This document shows positions 7,980-16,561 of a stretch of DNA of 64,000 nt, in pieces. The first letter of the stretch is position 1, and each line of letters opens with the position of its first letter. The notes beneath the pieces are model-generated. The model had not been told where the DNA came from, made no database searches, and worked only from the letters and a program-made list of their open reading frames with translations. The translations under genes were made by a program, and so were the position numbers. The stretch covers positions 62,001 through 126,000 of the forward strand of contig NZ_LAQO01000014.1 of NCBI RefSeq assembly GCF_000971975.1. Reading direction: 5' to 3'. The stretch is from Paenibacillus algorifonticola (GTDB taxonomy: Bacteria > Bacillota > Bacilli > Paenibacillales > Paenibacillaceae).

Positions 7980-9614
7980 TCATTTTACAACAAACACACT
8001 GTACGGCGGCAAACTTATGCGTCCCTCTTGAACAGCCACATCTTCATGACTAGCACGTATCACCTTATCGAAGGAGCCGAACGGCTCCTGCTCATGCAGC
8101 TTAACCATCTGCTGCTCTTTGGACAAGTTAATGAGCACGAGCACCCGCTCCTTAGCCGTTGCCCTTATATAAGAGCTAACCTGGCTCATTGGCGGATCAA
8201 GACGATATTCCTCTATGCCGCCGTCACGCAGGGCAGGAAGCTCATTGCGCCAGCCGATCAGCATTTGATAATGTGCCAGCAGTGATTGCTCATCATTAAG
8301 CTGCGCCTCCACAGACACCAAGCTCGGGTCGACATTGGAGCTGGAATGCTCCCATGTCGTTTGCCCTTTACCGCCATCTATTGCGGAGTGCCAGAGCATC
8401 GGCTCGCGAATACGTTCATCCGGCTTCATGCCCTTCATTCCGATTTCTTCCCCATAATAAATGAAAGGATTGCCGGGCAGTGTCAGCAGCAAGGAAGCCG
8501 CTGTCTTCGCATGCGCGACATTTCCGTTCAACACCGACATCACACGATTTTGATCATGGTTGCTCAGAAACGGAGCATCGGTGAACGCACCTCCTGAAGC
8601 ATCTCCATACAGCTTATAGGCCCGTTTCAGCGAAAAAGCAGCATCCGGGTCGCTCTCGGAACTCGCTGCACGGAGCAGTTTCCCAGCCAAGTCAAAGTTA
8701 AAAGCCGAGTCAAATGCCCGATCCAGGTATGGTGCAATAACCGACAATGAATCCCATACCTCACCAATGAGAAAGACGCCCGGATTCACCTCCGAAAGTC
8801 CGCTGTGAAATTGCTGCCACCAGCGCTGGTTGTTATTTTTCACAGCATCACTATTCACAGTAGAAGCAAAATCACCATAAATATGCTTGGCAGCATCGAG
8901 CCGAAAACCATCAAAGCCCTGCTCCAGCCAAAACTGCCCAATCTGGATCATCTCGTCTCTTACGGCAGGCTCATCAAAATTCAAATCCGGCATCCCTTCC
9001 CAGAAAACACCCAAATAACGGCCGCTGCCGATAGTATGCCAGGGATTGCTCCCAACTGCCCCATCTGCCTGCACCCGCTCATCCTTTCCAGCAAAATGAT
9101 ACCAGCTTCGATATGGGCTTGCAGCATCCTCCGCTGCCTTCTTAAACCACGGATGCTCCGTGCTTGTATGGTTTACTACCAAATCCATAATGACTTTGAT
9201 ATCGCGCTTATGCGCCTCTGCCAGAAGCTTCTGCAAATCCTCCAGCGTCCCATAATCGGGATTTATCGCATAATAGTCCGTCACATCATAGCCATGATAG
9301 CTTGGCGAAGGCTGAATCGGCATAAGCCAAATGCCCCCTACACCAAGCTGCTTCAAATAATCCAGCTTTGCGGTTACGCCGTTCAAATCGCCGATGCCAT
9401 CGCCATTCGTATCATAGAACGACCGCACGAATATTTCATAATAGACGGTGGAGGGCTGTTCATCCACTTCATATCTTTCGCCTTCCGTTTCTATCGCGGG
9501 CTCCGGGCTGGCGCTGCAAGCGGCAATGAGCAGCAGTAGAAGCAGCATGACAAGAACAATTGGACAAGCCTTTCGCCCGCTGGAAAACGTCCCCTCACAG
9601 ACTCTTTTCCACAT
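7980..9614 (-). CDS. Secreted GH13 alpha-amylase lipoprotein
   Basis: A 544-residue extracytoplasmic enzyme. The signal peptide ends in the lipobox LLLLIAACSA, so the mature enzyme is lipid-anchored at Cys. GH13 regions are visible: DLVVNHTS (I), FDGFRLDAAKH (II, nucleophile Asp), LIGEVWDS (III, acid/base Glu) and FLSNHDQNR (IV, Asp). The QPSPSYHGYDVTDY segment is typical of the oligo-1,6-glucosidase/alpha-amylase branch. It probably trims starch or maltodextrins at the cell surface for the adjacent transporter. The ATG at 9614 lies 4 bp after the MalG stop with an AAGGGG site upstream; the longer frame to 9656 would overlap malG. It is the last gene of the malEFG operon. Confidence 0.93.
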   Translation of the reverse strand: MWKRVCEGTFSSGRKACPIVLVMLLLLLLIAACSASPEPAIETEGERYEVDEQPSTVYYEIFVRSFYDTNGDGIGDLNGVTAKLDYLKQLGVGGIWLMPIQPSPSYHGYDVTDYYAINPDYGTLEDLQKLLAEAHKRDIKVIMDLVVNHTSTEHPWFKKAAEDAASPYRSWYHFAGKDERVQADGAVGSNPWHTIGSGRYLGVFWEGMPDLNFDEPAVRDEMIQIGQFWLEQGFDGFRLDAAKHIYGDFASTVNSDAVKNNNQRWWQQFHSGLSEVNPGVFLIGEVWDSLSVIAPYLDRAFDSAFNFDLAGKLLRAASSESDPDAAFSLKRAYKLYGDASGGAFTDAPFLSNHDQNRVMSVLNGNVAHAKTAASLLLTLPGNPFIYYGEEIGMKGMKPDERIREPMLWHSAIDGGKGQTTWEHSSSNVDPSLVSVEAQLNDEQSLLAHYQMLIGWRNELPALRDGGIEEYRLDPPMSQVSSYIRATAKERVLVLINLSKEQQMVKLHEQEPFGSFDKVIRASHEDVAVQEGRISLPPYSVFVVK

Positions 9615-9618
9615 CGCC

Positions 9619-10455
9619 TTACCCCTTCGATGCGCCAGAGGTGAGTCCCTGTACAAGAAAACGCTGGAGAAAGATGAAGAGCAGCGTAATCGGTATCGCG
9701 ATTAGCACAGAGCCAGCAGCGAACATCGTGAAATTGCTGTTTTGCAGCGAGTTGACTAAATCCCACATTCCCACGGCCACTGTCCAGTTCTCTTTCGTAC
9801 GCAGCACCAGCCTTGCGAAAATAAAGTCGCCCCATACACCAGTAAACGAGGTCAGCGCCACGTAGGTGAGCATTGGCTTTGACAGCGGCAGCATGATTTT
9901 CGCAAACACCTGCAAATGCGATGCTCCGTCAATTCTGGCCGCTTCATCCAAGCTGCGGGGAATCGTGTCAAAGAAGCCCTTCACAATAAATCCGCCAAGC
10001 GCAGCCCCCGCCGAATAGACCAGAATAAGCGCCATATGCGTATCAAGCAAATTTAATTGCAGCAATATAATATAGATCGCAATCAGGCTCATAAAGCTCG
10101 GGAACATACCAAGCACCAGCATGACCGTCAAAGCTGTCTTGCGCCCGCGAAAGCGAAACCGCGATAAGGCGTACATGCTGAGCGTAACGAGTATAGTCGA
10201 TAAAATCATCGTGACGACGGCAATTTTCAGCGTATTCAAATACCACGTGCCGTATAGATAGGCCTTGCTGGTAAACAGCTCCGCATAATGAACGAGCGTA
10301 AATTGTCGTGGCCAAAAATGCTCACTGTACAGCGAGCCTCCCGGGCGCAGCGAAGACAGAACGACCCACAGTGCCGGATAGATTGCGACCACCGAAATCA
10401 ACAGCAGCAGCGTATAGCTCAAGGTCAGACGGGCATTGTTTTTCCATTTTCTCAT
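9619..10455 (-). CDS. malG: Maltodextrin ABC transporter permease (MalG-like)
   Basis: A 278-residue inner-membrane permease with six predicted hydrophobic segments and the EAA loop that contacts the ATPase, EAARIDGASHLQVFAKIMLP. Family knowledge: it forms a heterodimer with MalF for maltodextrin uptake. Its start overlaps the MalF stop by 4 bp, indicating translational coupling. No ATPase gene is present in the operon, so a shared MsmX-type ATPase encoded elsewhere is expected, as in Bacillus. The maltodextrin substrate is inferred from the two flanking amylases. Confidence 0.92.
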   Translation of the reverse strand: MRKWKNNARLTLSYTLLLLISVVAIYPALWVVLSSLRPGGSLYSEHFWPRQFTLVHYAELFTSKAYLYGTWYLNTLKIAVVTMILSTILVTLSMYALSRFRFRGRKTALTVMLVLGMFPSFMSLIAIYIILLQLNLLDTHMALILVYSAGAALGGFIVKGFFDTIPRSLDEAARIDGASHLQVFAKIMLPLSKPMLTYVALTSFTGVWGDFIFARLVLRTKENWTVAVGMWDLVNSLQNSNFTMFAAGSVLIAIPITLLFIFLQRFLVQGLTSGASKG

Positions 10456-11765
10456 TGGATCATATCCTCCTCTTTGAACGATTTCGAGCGCCGGAAATTC
10501 CAGATCGAGAAAATAGCTACAATTAAAAAGATAATAATGCCAACGGCCGAAGCCACATTATATTTATTGTTATCGAGCGTTAGTTTATAAAGCCAAGTAA
10601 TCAGCAGGTCGGTCGCACCAGCAAACTGGTAATCGCCTTTCGCCGGATTGCCGCCCGTTAGGAGGAAAATCACATTAAAGTTATTAATATTGCCTGCAAA
10701 CTGCATAATCAAAATCGGCATCGTCGAAAACAAAATAAACGGCATCGTAATAATGCGGAATTTTTGCAGCGTCGATGCCCCATCCACATCAGCAGCCTCG
10801 TATAAATCACGTGGAATCGAGGTCAAAATGCCAAGAATAAGCACCATGCTGACAGGTATGCCAATCCACATATTGACGGTAATGACCGTCACCTTGGCCC
10901 AGAAAGGATCGGTGAGCCACGGCAGGCCGCCGAGTCCAAAGTATCCTAAATATTGATTAATCGGCCCGAATTGGCCGTTAAATAAATTTTTCATCACTAG
11001 TAATGAAATGAGCTGAGGAATCGCATACGGAATTATAAAAATCGTGCGCCACAGCTTCTTGAAGCGTATGCCTTTCTGCTCAATCAACAGGGCAACGAGA
11101 ATCCCGCCAAAATAAGTCGTCACCGTCGCCAGCACGGCCCAAATAATCGTCCAGATCAGCACGCCTACAAACGTGTGGCTCCACGACTTCATTTTCACAA
11201 GATCGGCAAACGTCTTAAATCCTACCCAATCGACAAGCTTCGCTGGCGGAATATGATCAGGCGCAGAATAGTTTGTGAATGCGAGCATAACCGTAAAAAC
11301 GATAGGCATAATCGTGAAAAAAAGCACGCCCAGCGCCGGAAGCGCCAGCATAAAATAAGGAAAATAAAAGGTCGTTGCATGCTCATACGATTGCCTGAAC
11401 GTTCTAACAGGCTTCTTCTCATCCCGCAGCTTGCCGCTCTGATAAGCATCCCCGATATTCCACACGTACACGCCCAGCAGCACGAATACAAGGAATAAAA
11501 TAATTAACCCGTCCAATATTAAAAAAATCGAATGGTCACCCTTGACCATTTGCGCCACTTTGCCGACCTTCACGAATTTCTGCGTCTTCTCGCCTAAAGT
11601 AACAAGGCCCCAGATCGCGCCACCGAGACGTGGCGCAATATAGATGAACCCCGCCACTTCAATCATCATAAAAAGAATGCCCTTTAACCACTGCCGGTTA
11701 TAAATTTGTCCTAAACCTTGCAGCACGATCGATAATAGTACAGCAATTGTGCGATGCTGCTTCAT
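10452..11765 (-). CDS. malF: Maltodextrin ABC transporter permease (MalF-like)
   Basis: A 437-residue permease. The N-terminal part (about residues 1-110) holds extra hydrophobic segments, as in Gram-positive MalF/GanP proteins; the binding-protein-dependent transport core follows, with EAA loop LYEAADVDGASTLQKFRIITMP. The product pairs with MalG. The reading frame starts with ATG and is separated from malE by a hairpin (11793-11823). It overlaps malG by 4 bp. Confidence 0.92.
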   Translation of the reverse strand: MKQHRTIAVLLSIVLQGLGQIYNRQWLKGILFMMIEVAGFIYIAPRLGGAIWGLVTLGEKTQKFVKVGKVAQMVKGDHSIFLILDGLIILFLVFVLLGVYVWNIGDAYQSGKLRDEKKPVRTFRQSYEHATTFYFPYFMLALPALGVLFFTIMPIVFTVMLAFTNYSAPDHIPPAKLVDWVGFKTFADLVKMKSWSHTFVGVLIWTIIWAVLATVTTYFGGILVALLIEQKGIRFKKLWRTIFIIPYAIPQLISLLVMKNLFNGQFGPINQYLGYFGLGGLPWLTDPFWAKVTVITVNMWIGIPVSMVLILGILTSIPRDLYEAADVDGASTLQKFRIITMPFILFSTMPILIMQFAGNINNFNVIFLLTGGNPAKGDYQFAGATDLLITWLYKLTLDNNKYNVASAVGIIIFLIVAIFSIWNFRRSKSFKEEDMIQ

Positions 11766-11792
11766 TGCGCTCCGGCTCCCTCCCGACTAAAA

Positions 11793-11823
11793 TTCACCCG
11801 CCGCAGCTCCTCCGGCGGGTGAA
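11793..11823 (-). terminator. Intercistronic hairpin between malE and malF
   Basis: An 11-bp perfect GC-rich stem (TTCACCCGCCG with its complement) is followed on the transcribed strand by only TTTTAG. Its position inside an operon suggests a leaky terminator or an mRNA-stabilising stem that keeps binding-protein levels above permease levels, as known for other malE-malF junctions. The role is inferred. Confidence 0.65.
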
Positions 11824-11843
11824 AACAAGCTGTCGCTATCGTT

Positions 11844-13154
11844 TTATTGGCTCGCAATGGCATCTTTAATTTGTGCTACCGAGTTGTCGAGAGAAGCCTT
11901 CACATCTTTTCCCCCGTCCCAAATATCAGCGATGCCTGCTGTAATCGGCCCCCATACACTAGCCATTTGCGGGATGGCTGGCATTGGCGTAGAATGTGAA
12001 AACTGCTCATAAAAAGCTTTCGTAATTTCATCATTTTGAATTTTAGGATCTTGAACAGCTTCTAAATTTGCCGGAATCGTACCGTTCATTTCAAAGTTGC
12101 GAAGCTGCGACTCTTTCGTAGAAAGGAATCGTGCAAACAGCTTAGATGCATTCGGATATTTCGTAAATGCGTTTACATAATAGCCTTGGACGCCCGAGAA
12201 CGAGGTCATTGGGTTCCCACTGATCGATGGCAGCGGCGCTACGCCAAGATCGATTCCGGCAGCCCTGTAATCAGCAAGCGCCCACGGCCCATTAATATCC
12301 ATCGCCAAGGAGCCTTCGATGAACAGTCCCTTTTTAATATCGAATGTAATATCTCCTGTATTGAGCGGCAGCAGGCTTTCTTTCAACGAAGCAAGGAACT
12401 TGGCCCCCTCAACTGCACCTTCATTGTTCAGGCCAATGTCTTCTTTATCTGTATTATTGCTGCCGAACATATATCCACCGTTTGTGGCAAGGAAGGCATA
12501 ATCATAATAAAATTGCTGAAGCTCCCACATAATCGTATATTTATTTTTTTTCGGATCATTAAACGTTTTGCTAAAAGCGATGACTTCGTCGAACGTTTTT
12601 GGAGGCGCTGAAACGAGCTTTTTGTTGTAAAGCAGCGCATACGTTTCAACGGAACGGGGATAGCCATAGAGGATATCCTCAAAAGTTACCGCGCTTACTG
12701 CATTGGGATCATTTTCGCTTGCCGTTTCTTCTCCGAACCAATCATTCGGCAGCACGAGACCGGCAGAAGCGGCCCGCCCAATCTGATCATGCGGGAATAC
12801 AACAACGTCCGCTCCAAGTCCCGCTGGCCCATCCGTCGTCAGCTTCGTCACCTGATCCGGATTTTCAACCTCCTCCAGCTTGACTGGAACGCCGTATTGA
12901 TCCGTAAACTCCTGCGCCAAAGCTTCTACAAACTTGCGCTGGGTTTTGCCTTCCCAGATAACGATACTTGCTCCCTCCTCCGGCAGCAGCTCGCCCTCCT
13001 CCTCATTGACAGCGTTACTACCCCCAGGCTCTGCAGGTGTAGAAGAAGCTTCCGGCGTACTCTCGATATTGCTGCCTTTACCCGCATTGCCGCATGCCGC
13101 CAGAGTAAACACGAGTACACAGACGATTAATACTCCCAACCACTTTTTCATCAT
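11844..13154 (-). CDS. malE: Maltodextrin-binding lipoprotein (MalE/MdxE-like)
   Basis: A 436-residue extracellular solute-binding protein of family 1. The signal peptide ends at the lipobox FTLAACGN, so it is a membrane-anchored lipoprotein; a Ser/Glu-rich linker precedes the binding fold. Segments IVIWEGKTQRKFVEALAQEF and INGPWALADYRAAGIDLGVA are typical of maltodextrin-binding proteins. It is first in the malE-malF-malG-amylase operon. Two adjacent ATGs (13154 and 13151) follow a GGAGGGGG site, so either may be used. Upstream lies an array of LacI-type operators and cre-like sites, indicating substrate induction and glucose repression. Confidence 0.94.
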   Translation of the reverse strand: MMKKWLGVLIVCVLVFTLAACGNAGKGSNIESTPEASSTPAEPGGSNAVNEEEGELLPEEGASIVIWEGKTQRKFVEALAQEFTDQYGVPVKLEEVENPDQVTKLTTDGPAGLGADVVVFPHDQIGRAASAGLVLPNDWFGEETASENDPNAVSAVTFEDILYGYPRSVETYALLYNKKLVSAPPKTFDEVIAFSKTFNDPKKNKYTIMWELQQFYYDYAFLATNGGYMFGSNNTDKEDIGLNNEGAVEGAKFLASLKESLLPLNTGDITFDIKKGLFIEGSLAMDINGPWALADYRAAGIDLGVAPLPSISGNPMTSFSGVQGYYVNAFTKYPNASKLFARFLSTKESQLRNFEMNGTIPANLEAVQDPKIQNDEITKAFYEQFSHSTPMPAIPQMASVWGPITAGIADIWDGGKDVKASLDNSVAQIKDAIASQ

Positions 13155-13202
13155 TGAAAATCCCCCTCCATAATGTGATGCCTTTGCTGCACGCCTACCG
13201 AT

Positions 13203-13244
13203 GCTTCAAACGTTTCCCTCTGTTTGTGCAAACGTTTGTACAAA
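13203..13244. promoter_or_regulatory. LacI-type operators upstream of malE
   Basis: A 22-bp near-perfect palindrome at 13223-13244 (TTTGTGCAAAC|GTTTGTACAAA, one mismatched pair) is centred on AACGTT. A half-degenerate copy, TTCAAACGTTTCCC, lies at 13206-13219. Both resemble LacI/GalR-family operators and probably bind the divergent regulator encoded at 13567. Confidence 0.7.
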
Positions 13245-13313
13245 TGATCGTACGAAAAGTATTCAAGCAGCTTTAAATCGATATAACAGCTTGAATCTAT
13301 TCATTATTTGTGA

Positions 13314-13327
13314 TGTAAGCGCTTGAT
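13314..13327. promoter_or_regulatory. cre-like catabolite-repression site
   Basis: TGTAAGCGCTTGAT closely matches the CcpA consensus TGWAARCGYTWNCW. A second, weaker copy, ATAGCGCTTGCA, starts near 13493. Their place between malE and the regulator gene suggests catabolite repression of the locus. CcpA and MalR-type sites look alike, so assignment between the two regulators is uncertain. Confidence 0.6.
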
Positions 13328-13358
13328 TAATGAGTTTATCATACAACATGGACAAAGG

Positions 13359-13540
13359 TTTGTTAAAACGTTTGCACAGCTCAAAATGCTGGAATTATCC
13401 TTTTCTTTCGCTTGTTCACTGCATTTTCCTTCCATTTTCTTATAATTTCATCATTTTTCCACTTTTTCGCCTCAAGCATATTTACTTTTCGATAGCGCTT
13501 GCATTAACATGTAACTGTAGTGTTCAAACGATTGCATAGT
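13359..13540. promoter_or_regulatory. Further LacI-type operator-like sites near the regulator gene
   Basis: TTTGTTAAAACGTTTGCACA (starting at 13359) and TGTTCAAACGATTGCATA (13521-13538) both carry the AAACG half-site with a TTGCA partner. The second lies within 30 bp of the regulator ATG, which suggests autoregulation. The spacing of all sites over about 330 bp would permit looping. Confidence 0.5.
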
Positions 13541-13566
13541 TCAAGTGACAGGAGCCCGATTAGACT

Positions 13567-14598
13567 ATGGTAACGATAAAAGATATTGCAAAAGCGGCAG
13601 GAGTGTCTCCTTCAACCGTATCAAGAGTCGTCTCCAAGCACCCCCGCATCAGCAAAGAAACCGCAGATAAAGTAAAACGCATTATGGCGGAAATGGGCTA
13701 TCATCCGAATGCCATGGCTAAAAGCCTTGTCTCCAAAACAACCAATACACTGGCTATTATGCTTCCAAGGCCTGCGGAGGAGCTGTTTCAGGATTTTTTC
13801 TTCGGGGAGCTGCTGCGGGGCATACTGACGCATTCCACTCGAGCTGGCTATGACATGCTGCTTACAACCGCCACAGGTGAGCATGATGAAATCGAAACGG
13901 TATCAAGGCTCGTCCTTGGGCGCCGGGTTGATGGCGTCATTCTTCTATCTGCCCGCGTCAAAGACCCGCTTATTCAATATTTGAATGAGCAGCAATTTCC
14001 GAGCGTTCTGATTGGACGTACAGACGATTCGAATCCGCATATTTTAACGGTCAACAACAATAATGTGCAAGCCGCTTACGATGCCGCCCAGCATTTGATT
14101 TCGCAGGGCCATGAGCGAATTGGCTTTGTCAGTGGACCGCGCAATTTGACCGTTTCCTTCGACCGGATGGAGGGGTATCGCCAAGCTTTAGCAAACGCTG
14201 GGCTGAAGCTGAATACGGAATGGGTCGTTGAGGGAGAGTTTTTGCAGGAAAGCGGTTTTCGGGCGATGTCTTTTCTAATGGAGATGCCTGATCGCCCTAC
14301 CGCGCTCATCGTCATTGATGATGTTGTCGCCTTCGGTGTACTGCGTGGACTTACTGAGCTAGGCTACTCCGTTCCAGACGATATTTGCATCGTAAGCTTT
14401 AACAATATTGCCCTCTCAGAGCTTGCTACTCCTCCGATCAGCTCCACCGATATCGGCACTTATCAGCTTGGCTACACCGCCTCGCAAAAGCTTGTCCGTC
14501 TCATCCAAGGCGAGCCGATTCACCAGTTCAGCACCATTATTCCGCATCGGCTGATCGTTCGCGAGTCCTCAATGCATGTACCTGTTAAGAAGGGCTGA
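13567..14598 (+). CDS. LacI/GalR-family regulator of the maltodextrin locus
   Basis: A 343-residue repressor. The N-terminal helix-turn-helix and hinge helix read TIKDIAKAAGVSPSTVSRVV and NAMAKSLVSKTTNTLA; the rest is a periplasmic-binding-like effector domain with GRRVDGVILLSA and the C-terminal SSTDIGTYQLGYTA. It is divergent from malE with operator-like palindromes between them, so it very probably controls that operon in response to maltose or maltodextrin (the MalR role). The ATG at 13567 is placed exactly at the start of the conserved HTH. A terminator hairpin follows at 14624. Confidence 0.93.
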   Translation: MVTIKDIAKAAGVSPSTVSRVVSKHPRISKETADKVKRIMAEMGYHPNAMAKSLVSKTTNTLAIMLPRPAEELFQDFFFGELLRGILTHSTRAGYDMLLTTATGEHDEIETVSRLVLGRRVDGVILLSARVKDPLIQYLNEQQFPSVLIGRTDDSNPHILTVNNNNVQAAYDAAQHLISQGHERIGFVSGPRNLTVSFDRMEGYRQALANAGLKLNTEWVVEGEFLQESGFRAMSFLMEMPDRPTALIVIDDVVAFGVLRGLTELGYSVPDDICIVSFNNIALSELATPPISSTDIGTYQLGYTASQKLVRLIQGEPIHQFSTIIPHRLIVRESSMHVPVKKG

Positions 14599-14623
14599 AT
14601 GAAGGAGAAAAAAGCATGAAGGC

Positions 14624-14669
14624 AAGAAGCTGGCCCCTGTCTAACGTTTACGACAGAAGCCAGCTTCTT
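14624..14669 (+). terminator. Terminator after the LacI-type regulator gene
   Basis: An 11-bp stem AAGAAGCTGGC/GCCAGCTTCTT, with an inner CTGTC/GACAG stem, lies 26 bp after the stop codon. The T tail is short, so strength is uncertain. Confidence 0.75.
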
Positions 14670-15195
14670 TGAGCCTACTTAGTTAAATTTGTTATCCAAG
14701 GAAGGTTAATTGCATTAAAAATTAAGGAGGCAAATTTCATCTCACGATTCAAGGCTCGGGAACCGTAGCATACGCTTGTTGTTGAGATCACGCAACTCGG
14801 GACACTCACTCCTTGTTTGGAGGACTGAGGTTCCGCTATTCTGGCTTTTGATTCGATTTCAGGCCGTAAGCGGACAGGAAATCCGCTATCGTCCTCATTA
14901 TCCCGTCAAAATGGCCATTTGCAGCGCATTAGCGGCTCCTGAGTCCGCATCTTGGCTTTAACCCGTGATTCTGTTGAAATAGATGCTGCTGTGTCCGCCA
15001 AAGTCTATCTTTTTGGCAGGGAGTAACCACTGAAACGAAGAATATGAAGCTGCCTTTCGGTATGCGTGATCACATTCATGAGATGTGGCATTCCTGATAG
15101 GAGAGGGAATACGTTTGACGCTGGCTTCTATCAGGATCTGACTAACTTACGTTTGCATATACGCCCGAGTAATGACCCTGCATTACAAAAAAACA
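14670..15195. other. Gene-free interval with repeat-like debris
   Basis: About 525 bp without a convincing gene; the short open frames here lack ribosome-binding sites and protein-like composition. Between about 14820 and 14950 the motif TCCGCTAT and its complement recur (GGTTCCGCTATT, AATCCGCTATCG, TTAGCGGCTCC). This looks like a decayed palindromic intergenic repeat. Nothing else is recognised. Confidence 0.4.
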
Positions 15196-16383
15196 TTATG
15201 ATCCCAGCGGAGTGTAGCCCGTTTTCTCAATCAAATATTGGCCCTGCGGCGACAAAATCCAATCAATAAACGGCTGTACTTTAGGATTGTCACTGCCTGC
15301 GGTAATGGCATAAAACGGCGCCGTAAGCGGATAAGTACCGTTGCTAATGTTCGCGCGGTTCGCCTCCACGCCGTTTATTTTCAGCAAATGGATTTGCTGC
15401 TCATGCACCATTTCGGTGGCGTAGAACAGGAATGAGAAGCCAATCGCATTTTTATAATTGCGGTAGTTTGCCGTTTCTTTAATGATATCGCCCATCCCGG
15501 CACTAACATCCTCCTCGATGGGCTTCATAAGCTGCTTATCCTTCATGATTTTTTGCAGCATCGTCTGGCTGCCGCTGTTCTCCCGGCGCTGGAACGGCCG
15601 AATTTTCTCATTTGCTCCCCCAACCTGCTTCCAGTTCGTCAGCCCTCCTGCATAAATACCTTGAATTTGCTCAAGCGTCACACCCTGAACAGCATTACGG
15701 CTGTTTACAAAAAAGATAAACGCCTCATAGCCAATCGGAGTCAGCTTCAGCTTTACACCCGCCGCTTTCGCCTGTGCCTCCTGATCCTCAGACGGTCCTG
15801 GCGCAAAAATAATATCGACTTCGCCTTTAATCAGGCGATCATACGCTTCCTCCGTGCCGTTCACCTGAACCTCGCTGTCTCCGCCATAATCATAAGGAGG
15901 ATAGTCCTTTTGCTTATATACCGCCTGAACGAATGCCGCATACATTGGATATAGAGCGGTTGAGCCATCCAGACGTGGCAGCTTGCTGCGAATGTTGAGC
16001 ATTGCAGGCTCTGGCAGCGATACTGCCTTCGTTCCCTCTTGGAAGGGCTTGTAATCTCTCATATTTACGGCCTGATCATCGACGATTTTCAGCTTCTCTA
16101 CGTGCGCTTCATATTTACTATAGCTCAGAGCGGAAATGACCACCAAGACAGCAGCCATAGCAATCAGAGTAGTCACTTTCTCATCATTAAGAACTCCGAT
16201 CAGCCACAAAAAAGCTAACGTCAGGACGGTTGCCGAAGTTACCCACACCAAACCTTCATAAAACCTCGAACTTGTCAAAAGCAACACAAATATAGATATA
16301 ACCCGCGTTATAAAAATATAAGGAATTCCTGTAAGGATCGATATTAATACAATCGAACTCCAATGCCTTTTCTTCTTTTCCAA
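15196..16383 (-). CDS. Membrane-anchored PstS-like substrate-binding protein
   Basis: A 395-residue protein. The first 90 residues carry three hydrophobic helices (about 9-35, 45-63, 69-87) in place of a signal peptide. The rest is a PstS-like (PBP type 2) fold: LDGSTALYPMYAAFVQ is the phosphate-binding-loop motif, with RRENSGSQTMLQKIM and NAIGFSFLFYATEM further on. No pstC, pstA or pstB lies nearby, so it may sense or scavenge phosphate or another anion rather than feed an adjacent transporter. The start is TTG with GGGG eight bases upstream. It has no operon partner and is divergent from the VTT gene. Confidence 0.8.
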   Translation of the reverse strand: MEKKKRHWSSIVLISILTGIPYIFITRVISIFVLLLTSSRFYEGLVWVTSATVLTLAFLWLIGVLNDEKVTTLIAMAAVLVVISALSYSKYEAHVEKLKIVDDQAVNMRDYKPFQEGTKAVSLPEPAMLNIRSKLPRLDGSTALYPMYAAFVQAVYKQKDYPPYDYGGDSEVQVNGTEEAYDRLIKGEVDIIFAPGPSEDQEAQAKAAGVKLKLTPIGYEAFIFFVNSRNAVQGVTLEQIQGIYAGGLTNWKQVGGANEKIRPFQRRENSGSQTMLQKIMKDKQLMKPIEEDVSAGMGDIIKETANYRNYKNAIGFSFLFYATEMVHEQQIHLLKINGVEANRANISNGTYPLTAPFYAITAGSDNPKVQPFIDWILSPQGQYLIEKTGYTPLGS

Positions 16384-16561
16384 CTACTATTCCCCTTATA
16401 TGCCGCAAGGCTTTTTCCCTTATTTTAGCGAACAGGCAGCAGCCAGCTAGTACCAAATTTATGTGGTACTGGCGTTTGCGCATTATCCCTTGTTGCGCCT
16501 ACCAGCATGCAACGGCTAAGATTAAAGAAGTACCGCTAAGGACATGCTAAAGGAGATAGTT

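Noticed and set aside
8805-9539. 244-codon open frame antisense to the amylase lipoprotein gene
   Set aside because: The opposite strand carries all GH13 catalytic regions; this frame has no motif.
15066-15269. 67-codon plus-strand frame in the gene-free interval
   Set aside because: No ribosome-binding site, no motif, and its end runs into the antisense of the PstS-like gene.
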